Assembly (NCBI GenBank): GCA_040222995.1
Contig: JAVKBW010000034.1
Span: 81,827 to 145,826, forward strand
Reading direction: 5' to 3'
Length of the DNA: 64,000 nt
Source: JAVKBW01 sp040222995
GTDB taxonomy: Bacteria > Pseudomonadota > Alphaproteobacteria > UBA8366 > Aestuariispiraceae
Positions 59,178 to 64,000 of this stretch are shown here, piece by piece. Position 1 is the stretch's first letter. Each line of letters opens with the position of its first letter. Position numbers and translations under genes: made by a program. Below the pieces are notes generated by a model. That model was not told where the DNA came from and did not search any database. It saw nothing but the letters and a program-made list of their open reading frames with translations.

Positions 59178-60404
59178 CTGAAACTCCCAAGGATCAATCT
59201 GCCAAAGATTCCGTTTTTTGGTAAAAAAGCCTCGGGGCCGGACGATGCGGGCGACCAGGATGCCGCTGACGATCAGTCAGCGCCGGCCGAACCTTCGTCG
59301 GAGCTGGATTACCTTGAACCGACATCGTTTCAGAAGAAACTGCCTCTTATAGCCATTGTTGTAGGTTGGGTTCTGACGATCGGCACGATCGGCGGCATTG
59401 CCGGCTATGTCATCGTTAGCGAGGACGAAATTCTGCAAGCGATGATAGATGAGCGTCCGACCACCGAGGTGGACGAGATCGCCATCGTTCGGGATGAAGC
59501 CGGCCAGGGCGCGGAAGAAGGGGCTGAAACCGGCCTCGAAGAACCGGCATCCGTCACGGAGTCTACGACGCCGGAGCCGAGTAACGATGCGTATGCGGGC
59601 CTGCTTCAACCGCACCCCGATCCGGGTCTGATCGAACAGGACCCGGTCGGGCCTTTACCAATTACCGGGAGCGACGGTCGTGAACCATGGCGGGTTTATT
59701 CCCGTCCGTCGAATCCGATCGAAACCCGTCCGCGCATTGCCATCGTCATTGCCGGCCTGGGCATCAACAAAAAGGAAACCGAAGCTGCGCTGAACCTTTC
59801 CGGCGATGTCTCGCTGGCTTTCGTACCCTATGCGTCGGGTCTGGCCGAATGGATAAACAAGGCAAGAGAAAATGGGCACGAAACGCTTCTGACCCTGCCG
59901 ATGGAACCATCCGATTTTCCGAAAAGCGATCCGGGGCCGTTCGCCCTTATGTCGACACTGGATACCGAACAGAACACCAAACGGCTGGAATGGATTTTGA
60001 GCCGGGCGACAGGCTATATCGGCCTGATCAGCTATCAGGGCAGCGGCTTTTCGGCCAATAACAAGGCTGTGCGGCCGTTGATGGGTAATCTCAAAAGCCG
60101 CGGCCTGCTGTATATCGATGCCAAACAGACGATCGCCAGCACGGCGCCGGCGGTTGCCCGGGCAGCCGGCGTTCCGAATGCACAGGCAGATATCATCCTC
60201 GACCAGAAGCTGAGCCGAGCCGAAATTCTGAAGCAGTTGAAGTTGACAGAATCGCTTGCCAGGGCGAACGGTACGGTTATTGCCGTCGGACATCCCTATC
60301 CGGTAACGCTTGACCGTCTTCGGATATGGATTGCCGACCTGCCGGAAACCGGATTTGTGCTGGCGCCGGTCTCCGGCATTGTTGAAAAGCGACGACAGGA
60401 ATAG
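59178..60404 (+). CDS. Divergent polysaccharide deacetylase with membrane anchor, apparent CTG start
   Basis: About 408 residues. The deacetylase domain (~190-400) has the divergent-family features: RIAIVIAGLGINKKETEAAL, LTLPMEPSDFPKSDPGP, LISYQGSGFSANNKAVRPLMGNL, GLLYIDAKQTIAS and IAVGHPYPVTLDRL. The N-terminal ~90 residues, including LPLIAIVVGWVLTIGTIGG, form a transmembrane anchor and acidic linker. No ATG, GTG or TTG occurs in frame before 59442, which would cut this anchor off; the frame opens at 59157. CTG 59178, 7 bases after AGGGGG, is the best start. It follows ctpA and precedes rppH, a conserved order. Confidence 0.85.
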   Translation: MKLPRINLPKIPFFGKKASGPDDAGDQDAADDQSAPAEPSSELDYLEPTSFQKKLPLIAIVVGWVLTIGTIGGIAGYVIVSEDEILQAMIDERPTTEVDEIAIVRDEAGQGAEEGAETGLEEPASVTESTTPEPSNDAYAGLLQPHPDPGLIEQDPVGPLPITGSDGREPWRVYSRPSNPIETRPRIAIVIAGLGINKKETEAALNLSGDVSLAFVPYASGLAEWINKARENGHETLLTLPMEPSDFPKSDPGPFALMSTLDTEQNTKRLEWILSRATGYIGLISYQGSGFSANNKAVRPLMGNLKSRGLLYIDAKQTIASTAPAVARAAGVPNAQADIILDQKLSRAEILKQLKLTESLARANGTVIAVGHPYPVTLDRLRIWIADLPETGFVLAPVSGIVEKRRQE

Positions 60405-60421
60405 ACAAGGAATGATGGCCA

Positions 60422-60925
60422 TTGATTGACGGCGACCCTTCGGAAAGTACTGACGACCACGACAATAGACCTTACCGGCCCTGTGTTGGCATCATGCTGC
60501 TGAATAGAGAAGGAGCTGTCTTCGTTGGCAACCGGATCGATGTACCGGGCGATCACTGGCAAATGCCGCAAGGCGGTATTGACGAGGGGGAGGATCCTGT
60601 CGATGCAGCCTTTCGTGAAGTTCAGGAAGAAACCGGGATCGACGCATCCAAGGTCGAGATCATCCGCCAGAGCAAGGCCTGGCATTCATACGACCTGCCG
60701 AAACCGCTGTCGCGCAAGATCTGGCGCGGCAAGTACCGGGGACAGACCCAGTGCTGGTTCGCCATGCGATTTACAGGACAGGACAGCGATATCAATCTGA
60801 ACACCCATAAGGCCGAATTTGCACAATGGCGCTGGGTTTCGCTGGAGGATCTTCCGGCCCTCATTGTGCCGTTCAAGCGCCATACCTACCAACAGGTTAT
60901 CGCCGAGTTTCAGGAAATTGTATAA
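60422..60925 (+). CDS. rppH: RNA pyrophosphohydrolase (Nudix)
   Basis: A 167-residue Nudix hydrolase of the RppH/NudH type, which removes pyrophosphate from 5' ends of mRNA to start decay. Features: YRPCVGIMLLNREGAVFVGNR, WQMPQGGIDEGEDPVDAAFREVQEETGI (complete Nudix box) and AQWRWVSLEDLPALIVPFKRHTYQQV. It starts at TTG 60422, with AAGGA about ten bases upstream; no ATG is near in frame. It is the last gene of the gpmI-to-rppH run, 17 bases after the deacetylase. Confidence 0.93.
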   Translation: MIDGDPSESTDDHDNRPYRPCVGIMLLNREGAVFVGNRIDVPGDHWQMPQGGIDEGEDPVDAAFREVQEETGIDASKVEIIRQSKAWHSYDLPKPLSRKIWRGKYRGQTQCWFAMRFTGQDSDINLNTHKAEFAQWRWVSLEDLPALIVPFKRHTYQQVIAEFQEIV

Positions 60926-61057
60926 TTTCAGCCAACGAACACGGACAAATCCGGATTTCTCACGCAGATGTATCGTTGATACCGACAATCGCGCTTGTGG
61001 CGGAGGACCCGGTACAAAGCGGCTGCAATAAAATGAAATTGTGATTTTTCAACGGGT

Positions 61058-61087
61058 TTGCACGTTTTTCTCATTTTCGGCTAGAAT
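61058..61087 (+). promoter_or_regulatory. Candidate sigma-70 promoter for the SprA-like gene
   Basis: TTGCAC (61058-61063) and TAGAAT (61082-61087) with 18-base spacing, 41 bases before the gene's ATG. Good hexamers and spacing, the clearest promoter in this part of the window. Confidence 0.5.
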
Positions 61088-61128
61088 GAGACACCCTTGG
61101 GGACATAGGCAACCGGCGAGTATCGTGG

Positions 61129-62073
61129 ATGCTAGGCGGAGCAATATCGGCGTCAACCGTTTCAACGCTTGGCGCCGGGATAAACAGGCCTGGGCTGTTT
61201 CCGGGCAATCAAGGCAGGTCTTCCGGCACGACCGCTGTGGAAGAACAGCCGGGTATTGCCGAAAGCGGACAGACTTTTTCCTCGGCGACTACAGTTTCGC
61301 TTTCTACGGCAGCAACGACATTTCTGCAGGCATCGGGTATTGAACGGGCCCCGGCCGACAGGCAATCGGCCGGTAACGCCGCCGGGCAGGACCGGACCGG
61401 GGACGAGGCCGACAATACTGCGCCGGAAGCGCGAAGCGAGCGTCAGTCGGCAGACGCCCGGGAAGCCCTGGATACGGTGCGGGGATCCGCAGAGGAAGGC
61501 CCTAATGGTCTGACCGATGCCGAACGGCAACAGGTGCAGAGCCTGCGACAAACGGATGCGGAAATTCGTCGGCACGAACAGGCGCATGCCATGGTTGGCG
61601 GTCCGTACGCCGGCGCGCCGCGTTATCAATACACCAAAGGTCCGGACGGCAAGCAGTACGCCATAAGCGGCCAGGTATCCATCGACGCCTCGTCAATACC
61701 TGGCGACCCTCAGGCCACGATCCAGAAGTTGCGCATTGTTCGGCGCGCCGCCCTGGCGCCGAGCGATCCGAGCGGACAGGATCAGCAGGTCGCCGCGACC
61801 GCGCAGCGCGGCATCATTGAGGCACGCCGGGAACTGGCTGAGGAAACGGCGGAAGAGAGCGCCGAGAACGCGGCGGAAAGCGGCCGGGAGGTTATCGGTG
61901 AAAATGTCGGGCCGATCCGGGATGAAGCACTGGCCAGTCCCGTCATCGATGCGGCGCTCGCTTCATCGCTGGCAGCCCCAGGCGGCGTCAGGGCAGTGAA
62001 TGCCAGTCTGGCTTTCGCCCGCGCATCGTCATTGACCCTGCAGCGGCCACCGGGACAATCGCTGTCTGTCTGA
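61129..62073 (+). CDS. Putative metalloprotease, SprA-related (CJM1_0395) family
   Basis: A 314-residue protein. The N-terminal ~120 residues are low-complexity, Ser/Thr/Ala/Gln/Glu-rich. Residues ~125-230 match the SprA-related family: NGLTDAERQQVQSLRQTDAEIRRHEQAHAMVGGPYAGAPRYQY, quoted only by its core, with the zinc motif HEQAH (HExxH) near residue 150, then TKGPDGKQYAISGQVSID and RIVRRAALAPSDPS. A Glu/Ala-rich helical tail follows. The role is unknown; the family name is a similarity label. It is preceded by a good promoter and ends 32 bases before the convergent ferritin-like gene's stop. Confidence 0.83.
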   Translation: MLGGAISASTVSTLGAGINRPGLFPGNQGRSSGTTAVEEQPGIAESGQTFSSATTVSLSTAATTFLQASGIERAPADRQSAGNAAGQDRTGDEADNTAPEARSERQSADAREALDTVRGSAEEGPNGLTDAERQQVQSLRQTDAEIRRHEQAHAMVGGPYAGAPRYQYTKGPDGKQYAISGQVSIDASSIPGDPQATIQKLRIVRRAALAPSDPSGQDQQVAATAQRGIIEARRELAEETAEESAENAAESGREVIGENVGPIRDEALASPVIDAALASSLAAPGGVRAVNASLAFARASSLTLQRPPGQSLSV

Positions 62074-62105
62074 CGGTTTTCGGGGTTATTTCGCAGATCC
62101 GGCGA

Positions 62106-62933
62106 TCAAGCGGATACAGGAAGTCCCGATTTCGTACGCCGGTATTGCATGAACCGCCAGCCAAGATACCCGATAACCGTCCGCAACCGATCGGATATGG
62201 ACAGACCGGCCGCTTTCAGGATCATCGATGCGGCTCTCTGCACATGCCGGGGCTTGTAGTAGCCATAGGCGATCCACAGATGCCGCGCGCCATGCATGTC
62301 TTGCGCATAGACATCATCCGGGGCGGCGTTGGCGGCATAATAGGCATAGGAAAGTTCATCGTCTTCGGTCTCGCCAAGACGGTTCCAGGCGACGCGTAAC
62401 CGGCCCAGCTTGCCCAGATCTTCCTTTTCCACATAACGGTCAAGTGTGGTGTAGAAAAGCTTGTAGTGCCGGAACTCGTCACCGGCAATGCGCCGACAGA
62501 TATCCTTCAGAACAGGTTCCTCTGCCGCATCCGCAAGGGCGGAGTAATACGAGCTCGTGCCTGATTCCACGATACACCGGGCAACGAGTTCGCTGGCTTG
62601 CGACCCGCGAACCGAAACATCCGTGTCTTCGGGCAGGCCGTTGAAACCGGCATTGAAACGGGCCATTGCCGTGTCGAAACTGAAATCAGGGTCGGCCATT
62701 TCCGCCCACCGCGCCAGCGCCTGCCCGTGGCGAATTTCTTCCTCGCCCCACTGGCGGGCCGCTTCCTTGAAGGATTCGTCGTTTTTGAAGACCCGGCACA
62801 GATAATCGGTATAGGCGCCGCCATTATGTTCGACCAGGGACGCCGCCTTGACGACCCGAAGCAGGTTCGGGTCGACCTTCCGGCGGTCGAATCGTGTCCA
62901 GTCTATGTCATCAAGTGTCCAGGCGCCCGGCAT
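62106..62933 (-). CDS. Ferritin-like di-iron domain protein
   Basis: A 275-residue protein with a ferritin-like four-helix arrangement. Two metal-ligand motifs are visible: WGEEEIRHGQAL (ExxRH, ~residues 64-70) and AGDEFRHYKLF (ExxH, ~148-154), plus Glu in VKAASLVEHNGG and ARCIVESGTSSYY. This resembles acyl-ACP-desaturase or DUF455-like oxygen-using enzymes; substrate unknown. The C-terminal third (MILKAAGLSISDRLRTVIGY) is a helical tail. It is transcribed the same way as atpC, starting 25 bases downstream of the atpC stop. Confidence 0.78.
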   Translation of the reverse strand: MPGAWTLDDIDWTRFDRRKVDPNLLRVVKAASLVEHNGGAYTDYLCRVFKNDESFKEAARQWGEEEIRHGQALARWAEMADPDFSFDTAMARFNAGFNGLPEDTDVSVRGSQASELVARCIVESGTSSYYSALADAAEEPVLKDICRRIAGDEFRHYKLFYTTLDRYVEKEDLGKLGRLRVAWNRLGETEDDELSYAYYAANAAPDDVYAQDMHGARHLWIAYGYYKPRHVQRAASMILKAAGLSISDRLRTVIGYLGWRFMQYRRTKSGLPVSA

Positions 62934-62958
62934 GGAATCCCCTTTCAGCTAGCAAAGG

Positions 62959-63372
62959 CTAGTAGACGGGGTTGCTTACCGCTTCCAATTTGGCGTGGGC
63001 GACTTCAATCGCCTGCTCAATTGACCGTTTCGCAACATCGTCATCCGCCAAGGACAAATCGTCCTGCAGATTCTTAACTTGTTGCTCCACAACGGAAGTT
63101 TCAATGTTTTCGAGTGAAATTGCTTCTTCCGCAAGAACGGTGCACCGGTCGGGCGTGACTTCGGCGAAGCCGCCGGCAACGAACAAACGCTTGGCGACGG
63201 TCTTGCCTTCAAACACGCAGATCGTACCGGGACGGATTGTTGTAATCACCGGAGAATGGCCTTTAAGCACGCCCATATCCCCTTCCGCACCGGGAAGAAC
63301 GACCATGTCGACTTCATCGGAAAGCAGCAGCGCTTCCGGCGAAACCAATTCAAATGCAAGCTTATCAGCCAT
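62959..63372 (-). CDS. atpC: F1F0 ATP synthase epsilon subunit
   Basis: A 137-residue epsilon subunit that couples and regulates F1. The N-terminal beta domain shows LAFELVSPEALLLSDEVDMVVLPGAEGDMGVLKGHSPVIT and FVAGGFAEVTPDRCTVLAEEAI; a short C-terminal helical part follows. Length is normal. It lies 52 bases after the atpD stop on the minus strand, the usual atpD-atpC order; a ferritin-like gene follows. Confidence 0.97.
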   Translation of the reverse strand: MADKLAFELVSPEALLLSDEVDMVVLPGAEGDMGVLKGHSPVITTIRPGTICVFEGKTVAKRLFVAGGFAEVTPDRCTVLAEEAISLENIETSVVEQQVKNLQDDLSLADDDVAKRSIEQAIEVAHAKLEAVSNPVY

Positions 63373-63424
63373 ACTGTCGTGCCCTTGTCAGCGGAATTTA
63401 GCGATCGAATATCCGGTCGAAGCC

Positions 63425-64000
63425 TTAAGCGGCTTCAGCCGCCATCCGCTGCGCCTTTTCCTTGGCTTCTTCGATCGTTCCGACCATGTAGAAAGCGGCT
63501 TCCGGCAGATCGTCATATTCGCCGTCCGCAATCGCGCCGAACCCTTTGATCGTGTCTTCAAGTTCGACGTATTTGCCCGGCGAACCGGTGAAGACTTCCG
63601 CCACATGGAACGGCTGCGACAGGAAGCGCTGGATCTTGCGCGCGCGGGCAACGACCAGTTTGTCTTCTTCCGACAGTTCGTCCATGCCCAGAATGGCGAT
63701 GATGTCCTGCAGGGACTTGTAGGTCTGCAGGGTCTGCTGAACCTTCGTGGCGACGCCGTAATGCTCGTCACCGATGATGCGCGGATCAAGGATGCGCGAG
63801 GTCGAGTCGAGCGGATCGACGGCGGGATAGATGCCCAGTTCCGCGATCTGGCGCGACAGCACCGTGGTCGCGTCCAAGTGCGCGAAGGACGTCGCGGGGG
63901 CCGGATCGGTCAAATCGTCGGCCGGCACGTAAATGGCCTGCACGGACGTGATCGAGCCCTTCTTGGTCGAGGTGATGCGTTCCTGCAGGGCGCCCATGTC
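63425..64000 (-). CDS. atpD: F1F0 ATP synthase beta subunit, C-terminal part (runs off the window)
   Basis: C-terminal 191 residues of the catalytic beta subunit. Shows SVQAIYVPADDLTDPAPAT, HLDATTVLSRQIAELGIYPAVDPL, IGDEHYGVATKVQQ, the DELSEED-type segment MDELSEEDKLVVARARKIQRF and FTGSPGKYVELEDTIKGF. The N-terminal two-thirds with the Walker motifs lies beyond base 64000. The frame is open to the window edge; atpC follows downstream. Confidence 0.98.
   Translation of the reverse strand, partial: DMGALQERITSTKKGSITSVQAIYVPADDLTDPAPATSFAHLDATTVLSRQIAELGIYPAVDPLDSTSRILDPRIIGDEHYGVATKVQQTLQTYKSLQDIIAILGMDELSEEDKLVVARARKIQRFLSQPFHVAEVFTGSPGKYVELEDTIKGFGAIADGEYDDLPEAAFYMVGTIEEAKEKAQRMAAEAA

Noticed and set aside
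1..64000. CRISPR arrays, rRNA genes, insertion sequences
   Set aside because: No regularly spaced repeats, rRNA-like stretches or transposase motifs with terminal inverted repeats were seen.

Overview
The window reads as a chromosomal segment of an alphaproteobacterium, most likely of the Rhodospirillales or a nearby order. The backbone is GC-rich and carries hemC-hemD-mitofilin-hemY, proA-nadD-rsfS-rlmH, gpmI-envC-ctpA-divergent deacetylase-rppH and the atpD-atpC end of an ATP synthase operon. IalB-type and SH3-type secreted proteins and a SAF-domain NeuB fit the same group. The order-level placement is inference.

Layout. 1-7.9 kb: end of hslO (Hsp33), a lipoprotein, gpsA-tsaD on the minus strand, then hemC, a three-part gene (uroporphyrinogen-III synthase + HTH + Mic60/mitofilin) and hemY. 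8.1-18.3 kb: a 10.1-kb genomic island integrated at tRNA-Thr(CGT), bounded by 45-bp direct repeats. It holds a tyrosine integrase with an excisionase-like ORF, a DUF2188 protein, two exporters, and a sensory set: three hemerythrin-like proteins, a GAF-HD-GYP phosphodiesterase and a BLUF photoreceptor. The island is visibly AT-richer than its flanks. 18.5-30.7 kb: housekeeping backbone (IalB, DCC protein, rlmN, argG, EamA, SH3, 2-hydroxyacid dehydrogenase, MATE, rlmH-rsfS-nadD-proA, neuB-like). 30.8-33 kb: tRNA-Arg(CCT) followed by two AT-rich accessory genes (GT61 glycosyltransferase, HEPN-motif protein). 33-46.9 kb: metabolic and transport genes (TauD-like dioxygenase, class II aldolase, GNAT, PAS, BaiN-like flavoprotein, SulP, rfbD, agmatinase-like, secreted trypsin-like protease with a coupled unknown partner, 3-hydroxyacyl-CoA dehydrogenase, TPR protein, GFA). 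47-54.5 kb: Gld-type ABC exporter operon, ornithine cyclodeaminase-like gene, cspA, truncated globin, homocysteine methyltransferase-like gene. 54.8-64 kb: gpmI, envC, ctpA, deacetylase, rppH, a SprA-related metalloprotease, a ferritin-like protein, and atpC/atpD.

Most notable: (1) the tRNA-Thr island, which brings di-iron oxygen/NO-type sensors, c-di-GMP turnover and blue-light sensing together, with an FNR/CRP-like site placed near -41.5 of a predicted BLUF promoter; (2) the in-frame fusion of heme-pathway enzyme HemD to an HTH domain and the membrane-shaping protein Mic60; (3) two genes (an island hemerythrin and the divergent polysaccharide deacetylase) whose conserved N-termini lie upstream of any ATG/GTG/TTG, so they seem to start at CTG behind a Shine-Dalgarno; (4) a solitary HEPN-motif gene beside tRNA-Arg, a candidate defence element; (5) a protease translationally coupled to an unrecognised 404-residue protein. 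All functional assignments come from reading motifs by eye; no search was run.
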